Source of the DNA: Tetrapyrgos nigripes
Lineage: Eukaryota; Basidiomycota; Agaricomycetes; Agaricales; Campanellaceae
Direction of reading: 5' to 3'
Assembly: GCA_013368315.1 (NCBI GenBank)
Contig: JAACJM010000140.1
Coordinates: 157,996 to 221,995, forward strand
DNA: 64,000 nucleotides
Shown here: piece by piece, positions 1 through 10,116 of the stretch
How the letters are laid out: each line of letters opens with the position of its first letter
Numbering within the stretch: position 1 is the stretch's first letter
Program-made: the position numbers and the translations under genes
The notes under the pieces: generated by a model
The model's database searches: none
What the model saw: only the letters and a program-made list of their open reading frames with translations
What the model was told of the DNA's origin: nothing

Positions 1-49
1 GTCTACATGCCTCATTTATATGCTGAACCTATCTTATATATATACCTTT

Positions 50-420
50 AGGCGATAATGAGTTTCTCTCTTATTGGCCTCCTTTATGCCTCTTGTGTGC
101 CTCTACTTTTAAGTGACGACGAATTTCTATCTTGTCTTTCCCACCTCCCTTTATACGTTGGGATTCTCCACATACCTCTTCCTCTCACGTTATGGGTTTT
201 CTCACTTCGTGACGTACAGGCGATGATGATTTTTTCTCTCATCGACCTCCTTTATACGCTGAATCTATATCTACCTCCAGGCGATGTTGACTCTTCTCTC
301 ATCAGCCTTCCTTATACACTGAACTTGTCTCGTGTATATCTACTTCCAGGCGATGATGACTTTTTCTTTGATCAGCCTACCTTACACGCGGAAGGCCTCT
401 CAAGTATTTTCTATCTTTAA
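50..420. repeat. Degenerate minisatellite, units of about 61-70 bp
   Basis: Successive blocks begin with AGGCGATGATGA-like sequence and contain CTCTCATC(A/G)..CCT.CCTTATAC. Clear unit starts are at 218, 279 and 348 (spacing 61 and 69 bp), with a more diverged unit beginning near 50. Units share a CT-rich body and a CTACxTCC end. Short reading frames here (for example 58-420) simply follow the repeat and look like no known protein. The array may continue left of the window. Confidence 0.65.
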
Positions 421-547
421 AAAGACAACGATTTACGTTATCGCTTCCAGTCCAAGAGTACGCAAGCTGATACTCTGTGCACCGTTCTTGATATCGGAAT
501 CCTGTTATAGGTTCATTCCGACGAGGATTTTCAACCTATCCGGACCT

Positions 548-596
548 CTCAGAGTTGTCTATACATATATGTATGTCGGGTGGCCACTTACCGCCA
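548..596 (+). repeat. Short dispersed repeat, copy A
   Basis: A stretch of about 45 bp starting GAGTTGTCTATA and running through TATGTATGTCGGGTGGCC to CCGCCAC recurs at about 24070-24112 in the same orientation, with a 4-base gap and two substitutions. Sequence outside this core does not match between the two places. It may be one end of a transposable element; no inverted partner was found nearby. Confidence 0.5.
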
Positions 597-766
597 CTAT
601 AAAGAGCTATTTAGAGAGGTGGTGACAAGTTGCCTATGTGTGGTCAGACTACTGGGGGATTCCTGCAGGGAAAAGAATGAACAAGCACCGTGACTGTTGG
701 GGTATAGACCCCGTTGAAAGTGGAAAACGAAAAAAAAAAAATGAAAGACCAGTCGTGATCTGTTAT

Positions 767-860
767 AGCCCACCGCGAGGGTCGAACTCGCAGCCTTCAG
801 ATTGCCTTCCGCCATGTTTACGTAAAAGTCTGACGCTCTATCCGATTGAGCTAGGCGGGC
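767..860 (-). tRNA. tRNA-Lys(UUU) with a 20-nt intron
   Basis: The minus strand folds as a complete cloverleaf. The 7-bp acceptor stem is GCCCGCC with GGTGGGC, the D-arm contains TAGCTCAATCGG, and the T-arm has the GTTCGACCC consensus. The anticodon stem TCAGA/TCTGA closes a 7-nt CTTTTAA loop, giving anticodon UUU (complement of 824-826). A 20-nt intron (complement of 803-822) sits after position 37, the canonical place for eukaryotic nuclear tRNA introns cut by the tRNA splicing endonuclease. Exonic length is 74 nt; CCA is not encoded. Loop and arm sequences agree with eukaryotic tRNA-Lys(UUU). Confidence 0.95.
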
Positions 861-1473
861 ATCATTATACAGTCTTGTAGCAGGATTTGGGCCACCTAAG
901 CGTTGTTTTTGGTATACAACTGAAATGAGGCTGCAACTGCCTTTGGGACCTCACTTATTGGATAGTACGACATCTTAATACTACCAAACAGTCAATTCGC
1001 CGGCGAAAAAATATCCAGTTGGTTGAGGAGTATCAGGAATGCTGTGATGACCCTGGTTTTTGCCAAAATCAGGAAATGGGCCAGCGCAGATTTGCAGTAC
1101 AGTATACATGACAGCCATGTACTATAAGCCCGGTTTAGCATTGCTATAGACTCCTTCAGTCCTCATTCCAAGCTGCAGGACAGTAGAGCAAGTCCTCGTC
1201 GAGATATGGGATGCTAAAGCTGAGGGGTCTCCATATTAAGACAATGACGTCACCCCTGACCCGATGGGAAACTTTTCCCCATCCCTTACGGTACACTCAT
1301 TCCACCACGCAAATTGATGTCGACAGGTTCACATCATCCTGGGCTACATGTCCAGCCACCCCAATTTCATTCCCGGTGCGTCTGCTTTGAATAACATGCA
1401 AAATGGCTCACTTCCCCATCTGGCCCACTTCCTGATCCATGACTGTAATGGAATCATTTTCTTATCTAACCCT
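861..1473. other. Intergenic, no gene seen
   Basis: About 600 bp between the tRNA-Lys 5' end and the 3' end of the SDR gene. No coding exon, RNA gene or repeat was recognised. Confidence 0.5.
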
Positions 1474-2574
1474 TTATCCTTGAGCAAGGTATACTACGAA
1501 AAACTTAAAACAGGAGTCTCTGACCGCCTGGAGAGAATATTTAATACTGTCACACCCAGTAAAGGAAAACTCACCGTCAACCAGAAGGTCTGCCCCTGTT
1601 ATATACCGTCCCGCAACCTTACTGCACAGCAGTACTACCGGACCAGTCAACTCCTCTGGATCGCCCATCCTTCCCATTGGATTTCTACTAGCCCATATCT
1701 TACGGCCTTCTTCCAAACCAGCTCCATGGTTCAAGATAGTATCCAAGTATCCCGGGCTGATACTGTTAACGCGAATCCCAAATCGTGCCCACTCTGCCGC
1801 AAGCGAACGCGCCATATGTAAAACAGCTGCCTTTGAGACGTTGTATCCGACTTGAGGCTGAGGAAAGTTGACGCCATGGCCCGAGACAGAGGCAATGAAG
1901 AGGATACTGCCACCAGTTCCCTGTTTAATCATCTGCCTGCAGGACATTATTAGGCTGAAAGCAAAAATGGCTGAAAAGGACTCACTTTCCAGCTGCTTGT
2001 GCGCAGATCCAGCTTCCTGTAGTGTTTACATCCAAAGTTCTCTTCCACTCCTCTATCGCAAGGTCTTGTGCGTGTACAGCACTCACAACTCCAGCAAAAC
2101 ACAACAGTATGTCCACACTGCCCAGCTTTTCGGCCGTCTCTTTCACCGCAGCTTCAATGGAATCTGAATCTCTAACGTCGACGTCGAAGGTGATGACCTT
2201 TGCATGAGGAAATTCTTGCTGAAGGTTTAAGATGGAACCTTCTGCTTTTGAGAGTGAAGGACCGACATCGAAAATTGCTATACCGGACGCGCCGTGTTCT
2301 AGTAATGCTCTAATGGACGTGATACCTAGGAAACCTGAACCGCCAGTCACTAGAGAACAAATGAGTTGGTAATCAAGACTAGTGGGGTTGGGAATGACGA
2401 ACCAATGGCATTTCCTTCTACTGAAAATCGGCGTTCAGTGCGAGCGCTTGGAGAAAGGCCTTTTGGTACTTTGAGAGGTGCAGTGAGCGGATTAGAAGCC
2501 TCTGAAAGAATCATCTGCGGTAGTACGCGGCTTTCGAGTTGATCTCTAGCTGCAGGCGGGACAACGTTAGCCAT
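1474..2574 (-). CDS. Short-chain dehydrogenase/reductase (classical SDR), 332 aa
   Basis: NAD(P)-dependent oxidoreductase; substrate not deducible. Three exons: 2574-2403, 2349-1986 and 1936-1474, with introns of 53 and 49 nt (the second has a CTAAT branch site). The spliced frame is 333 codons including the stop. The dinucleotide-binding motif VTGGSGFLG lies at residues 58-66 and is created only by joining exon 1 to exon 2. The active site is Ser195 or Ser197, Tyr210 and Lys214 in YNVSK, followed by the usual SDR end ITGADLLVDG. An N-terminal extension of about 45 residues precedes the Rossmann fold, and the final 27 residues after LLVDGEFSFTG are unlike family members, so the true 3' end could use another intron. 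A truncated copy lies at 6433-6763. It is transcribed in the same direction as the FAD oxidase upstream, 363 bp away, which hints at shared metabolism. Confidence 0.85.
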
Positions 2575-2937
2575 GGTTAGGGGTAAAGGGAGCCTTGCAC
2601 GACGGAGGATGGTAACTGCAGCTATACATATAAGCAAGCCCGATCCATCGATTTGACGTCCAACTTCTCCACAATCCCAAATCTGGGGGTGAAGATTATT
2701 ATCAGATATCTCCACATGGAGATATGCGAGAACTCCTATCAGAGTCCTATGGATATCGGTCCAGAGCAGAATACGAGAAGACCTAGCGAGTTGAATCCTG
2801 AGCTGTCCTAAGCGGATCTTCATCAGATTATACAGCTATACAGTGCTCGAGAATGCCTTCTTATTGACTATCGACGAACGTAAATGACATTGCGTGTGGG
2901 CAATGTGAAATATTCCAAGTGGACTGCGCAATATCAA

Positions 2938-5548
2938 TCACAAGTAGCATTTGTATCGTTCGTCCTCAAGTCCTTTCCAGCCCACTGTTCATCGCCAAAT
3001 TACCAATCTGCCTATAAGGAGGGATAGAGGTACTCACCACATTGCCAACAATCTAGCAATCCATCGGGGTCACTAGAGACCAGTCATTGATTAGAAGAGG
3101 CCAAGTCACAGTTATGAGTACTACGCACTATCTCCGTTTGATGTCTAGCAGCGCAGGATAATTGTCGCCCCAAAACGATTCTGGAGCAAGGAATATAAGA
3201 TTCCACAGTTAGGTATGTCAAGGAAGACCTTTAATCACCTTCATGATTGGGTTCGTGAACATCTGCTTCATTCTGCATCAGCATCAATGACTTTAGTCGC
3301 AAGGTCAATGCATAATGATACAGAGTATTGGCCTCACAAGATATGCTCCAGAGTCTGGAGAGATGTCTCTCAGCATCTGAGTCATATTACTGATGAGCTC
3401 ATACTGCGCCCGGATCTCTTCAACTGAGCTGTTGTATGCCCATTGACCGTGATAACTCATCTATGGGACGCATCGAAACAAAGTCAGAAAGAAGAAGCAT
3501 CACACCAAGGAAGTCAAGGTAGAACATACATGCCAGAGCGAATTCCTCCATGCAGATGTCACACTGGTCGAGCCTTCTGTGTGGTTAAATAGAAACGGGG
3601 TCCCATAGACGATAACTGGTGTCATGTTGAACTGTGTTGTTACGTTGTCCAAGACGTCTAAGAACTTCGCTTTTCCTGCTTCGGTAGTGAATAGGTCTAC
3701 TGGTATCAAACGAGTCCCGAGTATGACTGGTGTACCGACGGGCTAACGGAGAAAATAAGAGAGAAAGGGAGAAGAAAGACTCTAGTTAGCTGCCAGGATG
3801 TCGAGAAACAGGAAGGTATATCCACAGATTCCGCAAACACGACGTATTTACTAAAGAACGCTTGCCAAGAAGGTAACTCTTCCACTACTGCAATTCCATT
3901 TTGAGACAAGGCAAAGTCAACAGCTGGTTGTACAGACTCCTTGGCTTGCTCGAGAGTGAGTAGTGGATTGACGTTGATGAATCCAGAGGCCTGTGACAGC
4001 GATGAGAATCAGCCATTGGTCCCGCTAGCAGATGTATACACACCCTCATATGTCCACCCCAACCTTCATTACTCCATTTTGGTGTTTGATTAACGATAAG
4101 CTTCAGGAACTGTTGTGCATTTTCTGGTGTTTGAGTGAAGTTGATCGATGCACTGAAACAACAATGAAAAATGTGAACATTTTCAGGAGGTATTGCGGAC
4201 AAACGTACACCTGTAGCTTCATCTGGGGCTCAACAAGCATAGTAGACTCCAATACAACACCAAACGTTCCTCCGCCTCCACCCCTTAAGGCCCAAAACAA
4301 ATCAGGGTTCTGGATTTTATTCGCGACGCGTAATTGACCGTCTGGTGTTACAATTCGGAATTGAAGCTATTTGTGTCGTTAATTTCCGAAACGAGTGCAT
4401 GCCAATGAGACTCACGACCCGGTCAACTCCCAACCCATATACTGGAGATAGAACACTATGGCCACCGCCCTGCATAGAGTTTTGAGTCGACGCTCAAGGG
4501 CGCAAAGTGCAGAAGGCATACCATCACCCAACCTCCACTAGCAGCAATTGTTTGATGATAACCACCGATGATAGTAACGTTGTTTGCATCAGCGAATGCA
4601 TAAACGTCTTCAAAAGGAACTCCGGCCTAGAAGAAGTCAATAAAGCGTTGAGAAAGCCATAATTGCACTCACACCTAGAGTGATAGCCGAAAAACTCTCG
4701 TTCCCGCCCTCAGGTACAAAGTTCGCTGAATAGGACATCTAAGATATGGTCAGCTTGCTGAAGGATATCAAATGAGAGAGTGAGATACCTCGTTGAGATT
4801 CCTCGTCTACACCAATCAACAAACAGTTGGCGTAAACACCAGCACCACGCAGTTTGAAAAGCTTGACGCACCCATAAACTCAAAGAGCCTGGTGCCCCAG
4901 AACGTCCCTTGTAATCATGGCCAGAAGCTTTGACAGACAACACAGCGCCAGTTTCTCGAGCAAACCGAAAAGCAACCTGTACGTCAATGGCCGACTGGAC
5001 GTCTATCTACAAACAAATGGGATCATAATGAGGACGAGGAGGTACACGCGAAAATATACGGCAGATACTCACGTAATAAGGAGAGACGCTTCCCTGTTCG
5101 CAATCCACCCCTTCCCACGCAACCGAGTTATTGGGCTGTGAAGAGTCAAGCAAACATTTTGCAGCTGTCTTCTGGCATGTTTCCCAATGAGGCTGATGAT
5201 TTGGATACGTTAGTATTTATGTCCTGAAAGGTAGCGAGGTTCAAAACTCACAGACATACGAGGACTAAAACGAGGAGACCGGAACAAAGGAGAAGTATAT
5301 CCTTGTTGGACTATAGCGCACTCTGTTTCATTTCGTCCCACATGTACACCATTCACTATCTCGAAACAAGGAGAAGAAACCGGTAAAGCAGTATGGAATC
5401 GACCGTCTAGCTCGTCAGCGAGTGTCATCCACTGTTCTTGCGTCGGAGGACTCCTGGCGTTGGGTTCAGCGGCAAACGTAACACTGCTCAGTGCAAAGAG
5501 AAACACCAAGGCAGTGAACGATACTGGCGGTGAAAATGTGACGGACAT
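2938..5548 (-). CDS. Secreted FAD-linked oxidase (BBE-like, VAO/PCMH fold), copy 1, 576 aa
   Basis: Sixteen exons: 5548-5252, 5192-5073, 5006-4872, 4806-4789, 4738-4673, 4626-4522, 4469-4416, 4366-4209, 4152-4044, 3990-3826, 3742-3530, 3460-3338, 3272-3239, 3180-3129, 3072-3038, 2984-2938 (577 codons with stop). Residues 1-27 form a signal peptide ending FAAE. The FAD-binding PCMH region has GHDYKGRSG at 168-176; His169 is the expected 8-alpha-histidyl FAD attachment site. [14 protein letters not shown] and [15 protein letters not shown] follow, as in fungal 6-hydroxynicotine-oxidase/BBE-like enzymes. The second flavin link (Cys in GVCPTV of plant BBE) is absent, HQT taking its place, so FAD is probably bound through His only. 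The C-terminus has the family end [16 protein letters not shown]. Exon 4 is only 18 nt (TRNLNE). Likely an oxidase of a secreted or vesicular small molecule; substrate unknown. Confidence 0.93.
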
Positions 5549-5818
5549 GTTTGATGAATGGGTGAAGAAGCCTGTTCGACCTCGGTTTATTTAAGTGGTG
5601 ACGAAGACACCGGCGAACGCAATTGAGCGCATAGTCGCCTGACTCTGCTGACCACTGCAAGCCCGTGAGCCGAAGAAGTAGCATCAAACTAAAATTAGAT
5701 CAGATTAGTCGTCTGTGGATCTGGTACGGCGTACTTTTCTCAGAGATCAGGGAAGAGGATGACGTTGCGTCAAGGGCCCTTCCTATCCGCCTTTGAACCT
5801 AGCTCTGATTCTCTGACA
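5549..5818. promoter_or_regulatory. Upstream region of oxidase copy 1 (weak TATA)
   Basis: About 40 bp upstream of the copy-1 start the minus strand reads CACTTAAATAAACC (5583-5596). At the matching place in copy 2 a full TATATAAG is found (9787-9794). The rest of the region is the 5' flank shared by both copies; no gene is seen. Confidence 0.45.
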
Positions 5819-6432
5819 TCAGAGCCCAGCCATCTTCTCAAACCACCTCACAACAGCAGCAACCTTCCTCACACACGCATCCATACCACCCAACCGTAAA
5901 TCAGGTCGGAGTCGCATGTCTTCGTGGGTATAGGGCATTTTCCTGAAGCATATCTGGAGTTTGGATTTGAGGCATGGAGAAGCAGAGAGAGGTGAAGTAT
6001 TGGGTTCGTAGGTTGCTGTTACGTCTGTTGAAGAGGTGAAGAGAAGATAAGGTGAGCAAGTTTTAACATATGTCAGATAAATGAAAGGAAGGTTATAGAA
6101 GTGACTGAAGAGAAGTTAAAACTTTAACATTGCATGCCTAACCCAGGACAAAGCTGGGTGCAAAGTCTAGGAGGCAAATCACACGAAGAGAAAATAGAAT
6201 GAAGAAGCAGACATACTCTGAATTAACACATCTCCTCGTTTGACTCCAACACTGTCAGAGTCATTGTCTACCCCAGACTTCTGCAATCTCCCTCCAAGCA
6301 ACGAGTTTGCATACATTGCCTTCTTCGTCTCCTAATACCATCTTGAGTATAGAAATTTCCTTCCCTGCATCAGGTCCTTTTTTCGTCCGAATCGTATCGG
6401 GGCCTTCAACCTCCAACACGGCGAGGAGCATG
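5819..6432 (-). pseudogene. Truncated copy of the OB-fold gene (3' part only)
   Basis: Corresponds to the 3' exon of the OB-fold gene (6024-5819), its intron (6025-6216) and the end of exon 1 (6217-6432). It is cut at the duplication junction at 6432/6433, so it has no start. Compared with the intact gene at 10117-11367 it has a 5-nt deletion in the stretch after TCATTGTCTACCCC and 3-nt deletions near 6230 and in the last exon. The 5-nt loss shifts the reading frame. It is a relic of the tandem duplication with no sign of constraint. Confidence 0.85.
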
Positions 6433-6763
6433 GCTTTTGAGAGTGAAGGACCGACATCGAAAATTGCTATACCGGACGCGCCGTGTTCTAGTAATGCTCT
6501 AATGGACGTGATACCTAGGAAATCTGAACCGCCAGTCCCTAAAGAACAAATGAGTTGGTAATCAAGACTAGTGGGGTCGGGAATGACGAACCAATGGCAT
6601 TTCCTTCTACTGAAAATCGGCGTTCAGTGCGAGCGCTTGGAAAAAGGCCTTCTGGTACTTTGAGAGGTGCAGTGAGCGGATTAGAAGCCTCTGAAAGAAT
6701 CATCTGCGGTAGTACGCGGCTTTCGAGTTGATCTCTAGCTGCAGGCGGGACAACGTTAGCCAT
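6433..6763 (-). pseudogene. Truncated copy of the SDR gene (5' part only)
   Basis: Contains the copy of SDR exon 1 (start at 6763), the first intron and the beginning of exon 2, ending at the junction with the OB-fold fragment. The Rossmann glycine motif has changed from GGSGFLG to GGSDFLG, replacing a cofactor-binding glycine, and the catalytic half (YNVSK) is missing altogether. It cannot encode an active SDR. The full-length source is at 1474-2574. Confidence 0.88.
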
Positions 6764-7125
6764 GGTTAGGGGTAAAGGGAGCCTTGCACGACGGAGGATG
6801 GTAACTGCAGCTATACATATAAGCAAGCCCGATCCATCGATTTGACGTCCAACTTCTCCACAATCCCAAATCTGGGGGTGAAGATTATTATCAGATATCT
6901 CCACATGGAGATATGCGAGAACTCCTATCAGAGTCCTATGGATATCGGTCCAGAGCAGAATACGAGAAGACCTAGCGAGTTGAATCCTGAGCTGTCCTAA
7001 GCGGATCTTCATCAGATTATACAGCTATACAGTGCTCGAGAATGCCTTCTTATTGACTATCAACGACGTACATGACATTGCGCGTGGGCAATGTGAAATA
7101 TCCCAAGTAGAGTGCGCAATATCAA

Positions 7126-9749
7126 TCACAAGTAGCATTTGTATCGTTCGTCCTCAAGTCCTTTCCAGCCCACTGTTCATCGCCAAATTATCAATCTGCC
7201 TGTAAGGAGGGATAGAAGTACTCACCACATTGCCAACAATCTAGCAATCCATCGGGGTCACTAGAGACCAGTCATTGATTAGAAGAGGCCAAGTCACAGT
7301 TATGAGTACTACGCACTATCTCCGTTTGATGTCTAACAGCGCAGGATAATTGTCGCCCCAAAACGATTCTGGAGCAAGGAATATAAGATTCCACAGTTAG
7401 GTATGTCAAGGAAGACCTTTAATCACCTTCATGATTGGGTTCGTGAACATCTGCTTCATTCTGCATCAGCATCAATGACTTTAGTCGCAAGGTCAATGCA
7501 TAATGATACAGAGTATTGGCCTCACAAGATATGCTCCAGAGTCTGGAGAGATGTCCCTCAGCATCTGAGTCATATTGCTGTTGAGCTCATACTGCGCCCG
7601 GATCTCTTCAACTGAGCTGTTGTATGCCCATTGACCGTGATAACTCATCTATGCGACGCATCGAGACAAAGTCAGAAAGAAGAAGCATCACACCAAGGAA
7701 GTCAAGGTAGAACATACATGCCAGAGCGAATTCCTCCATGCAGATGTCACACTGGTCGAGCCTTCTGTGTGGTTAAATAGAAACGGGGTCGCATAGACGA
7801 CACCTGGTGTGATGTTGAACTGTGCTATTACGTTGTCCAAGACGCCTAAGAACTTTGCTTTTCCTGCTTCGGTACTGAATAGGTCTACCGGTATCAAACG
7901 AGTCCCGAGTATGACTGGTGCACCGATGGCCTGATGGAGAAAAGAAGAGAGAAAGGGAGAAGAAAGAATCTAGTTAGCTGCCAGGATGTCGAGAAACAGG
8001 ATGGTATACCCACAGATTCCACAAACACGACGTATTTACTAAAGAACGCTTGCCAAGAAGGTAGCTCTTCCACTACTGCAGTTCCATTTTGAGACAAGGC
8101 AAAGTCAACAGCTGGTTGAACAGACTCCTTGGCTTGCTCGAGAGTGAGTAGTGGATTAACGTTGATGAATCCAGAGGCCTGTGACAGCGATGAGAATCAG
8201 CCATTGGTCCCGCTAGCAGATGTATACACACCCTCATATGCCCACCCCAACCTTCATTACTCCATTTCAGTGTTTGATCAACGATAAGCTTCAGGAACTG
8301 TTGTGCATTTTCTGGTGTTTGAGTGAAGTTGACTGATGCACTGAAACAACAATGAAAAATGTGAACATTTTCAGGAGGCATTGCAGACCAACGTACATCT
8401 GTAGCTTCATCTGGGGCTCAACAAGCATAGTAGACTCCAATACAACACCAAACGTTCCTCCGCCTCCACCCCTTAAGGCCCAAAACAAATCAGGGTTCTG
8501 GATTTTATTCGCGACGCGTAATTGACCGTCTGGCGTTACAATTCGGAATTGAAGCTATTTGTGTCGTTAATTTCCAAAACGAGTGCATGCCAATGAGACT
8601 CACGACCCGGTCAACTCCCAACCCATATACTGGAGATAGAACACTATGGCCACCGCCCTGCATAGAGTTTTGAGTCGACGCTCAAGGGCGCAAAGTGCAG
8701 AAGGCATACCATCACCCAACCTCCACTAGCAGCAATTGTTTGATGATAACCACCGATGATAGTGACGTTGTTTGCATCAGCGAATGCATAAACGTCTTCA
8801 AAAGGAACTCCGGCCTAGAAGAAGTCAATAAAGCGTTGAGAACGCCATAATTGCACTCACACCTAGAGTGATAGCCGAAAAACTCTCGTTCCCGCCCTCA
8901 GGTACAAAGTTCGCTGAATAGGACATCTAAGATATGGTCAGCTTGCTGAAGGATATCAAATGAGAGAGTGAGATACCTCGTTGAGATTCCTCGTCTACAC
9001 CAATCAACAAACAGTTGGCGTAAACACCAGCACCACGCAGTTTGAAAAGCTTGACGCACCCATAAACTCAAAGAGCCTGGTGCCCCAGAACGTCCTTTGT
9101 AATCATGGCCAGAAGCTTTGACAGACAACACAGCGCCAGTTTCTCGAGCAAACCGAAAAGCAATCTGTACGTCAATGGCCGACTGGACGTCTATCTACAA
9201 ACAAATGGGATTATAATGAGGACGAGGAGGTACACGCGAAAATATACGGCAGATACTCACGTAATAAGGAGAGACGCTTCCCTGTTCGCAATCCACCCCT
9301 TCCCACGCAACCGAGTTATTGGGCTGTGAAGAGTCAAGCAAACATTTTGCAGCTGTCTTCTGGCATGTTTCCCAATGAGGCTGATGATTTGGATACGTTA
9401 GTATTTATGTCCTGAAAGGTAGTGGGGTTTCAAAACTCACAAACATACGAGGACTAAAACGAGGAGACCGGAACAAAGGAGAAGTATATCCTTGTTGGAC
9501 TATAGCGCACTCTGTTTCATTTCGTCCCACATGTACACCATTCACTATCTCAAAACAAGGAGAAGAAACCGGCAAAGCAGTATGGAGTCGACCGTCTAGC
9601 TCATCAGCGAGTGCCATCCACTGTTCTTGCGTCGGAGGACTCCTGGCGTTGGTACCAGAACTAGCTTCAGCGGCAAACGTAACACTGCTGAGTGCAAAGA
9701 GAAACACCAAGGCAGCGAACGATACTGGCGGTGAAAATGAGACGGACAT
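7126..9749 (-). CDS. Secreted FAD-linked oxidase (BBE-like, VAO/PCMH fold), copy 2, about 580 aa
   Basis: Paralogue of 2938-5548 with the same intron layout, offset by 4188 bp in most places (for example exons 9749-9441, 9380-9261 and 9194-9060). I checked these first three exons and the stop directly; the others were read by offset and no internal stop was seen. Exon 1 encodes a signal peptide and four extra residues (ASSGT replacing P). The flavin attachment motif GHDYKGRSG and the 18-nt micro-exon are kept. Scattered substitutions occur, such as FVES for FAES, AIGAPV for PVGTPV and [10 protein letters not shown] for [10 protein letters not shown], so the two products are similar but not identical. 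A consensus TATATAAG sits about 40 bp upstream. It could be a functional second isozyme. Confidence 0.9.
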
Positions 9750-9786
9750 ACTTGATGAATGGGTGGAGAAGCCTGTTTGACCTCGG

Positions 9787-9794
9787 CTTATATA
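9787..9794 (-). promoter_or_regulatory. TATA box of oxidase copy 2
   Basis: TATATAAG on the minus strand, 38 bp upstream of the start codon at 9749. Copy 1 has TTAAATAAA at this place. Confidence 0.55.
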
Positions 9795-9900
9795 GCTGGT
9801 GACGAAGACACCGGCGAACGCAATTCAGCGCGCATAGTCGCCTGACTCTGCTGACCACTGATGACCTCTGCGAAGCCCGAGGGCCAAATAAGCAGCATCA

Positions 9901-9990
9901 AGGACCACTGTGCACGCCAGAAACGTAAAATTGAAACGTAAAACTTTACGTTTCTGGTGTGATGGAAATACAGCTAACTTCTAAGGACCA
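9901..9990. mobile_element. 90-bp copy-2-specific insertion with a strong hairpin
   Basis: Absent from duplication copy 1, where GCATCA runs straight into AACTAAAA. The insert ends in an 8-bp direct repeat AAGGACCA (9900-9907 and 9983-9990). Inside, a 17-bp arm at 9913-9929 (CACGCCAGAAACGTAAA) is complementary to 9945-9961 with one mismatch, around a 15-nt loop that itself repeats GAAACGTAAA. An 8-bp target duplication would suit a hAT-type MITE, but the inverted arms are not at the ends of the element, so the origin is uncertain. Confidence 0.5.
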
Positions 9991-10116
9991 AACTAAAATT
10001 ATATCAGATTAGTCGTTTGTGGATCTGGCACGACGTACTTTTCTCAGAGATCAGGAAGGAGGATGACATTGTGTCAGGGGCCCTTCACCTTTGAACCTAG
10101 CTCTGATTCTCTGATA

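Larger units (their letters stand above)
2244..6432. repeat. Tandem segmental duplication, copy 1 (4189 bp)
   Basis: Runs from inside SDR exon 2 through the whole FAD oxidase into exon 1 of the OB-fold gene, and is repeated head-to-tail at 6433-10741. The boundary is visible because GCTTTTGAGAGTGAAGG of the SDR (2244) recurs at 6433 directly after the OB-fold exon sequence that otherwise continues at 10742. Long stretches of introns and intergenic DNA are identical between copies, indicating a recent event. Confidence 0.93.

Noticed and set aside
1..420. Possible CRISPR-like array
   Set aside because: Units are degenerate, contiguous and without unique spacers, and the genome is eukaryotic; it is a minisatellite.
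1868..2207. Plus-strand frames across the SDR
   Set aside because: Opposite-strand shadows of SDR exons 2 and 3.
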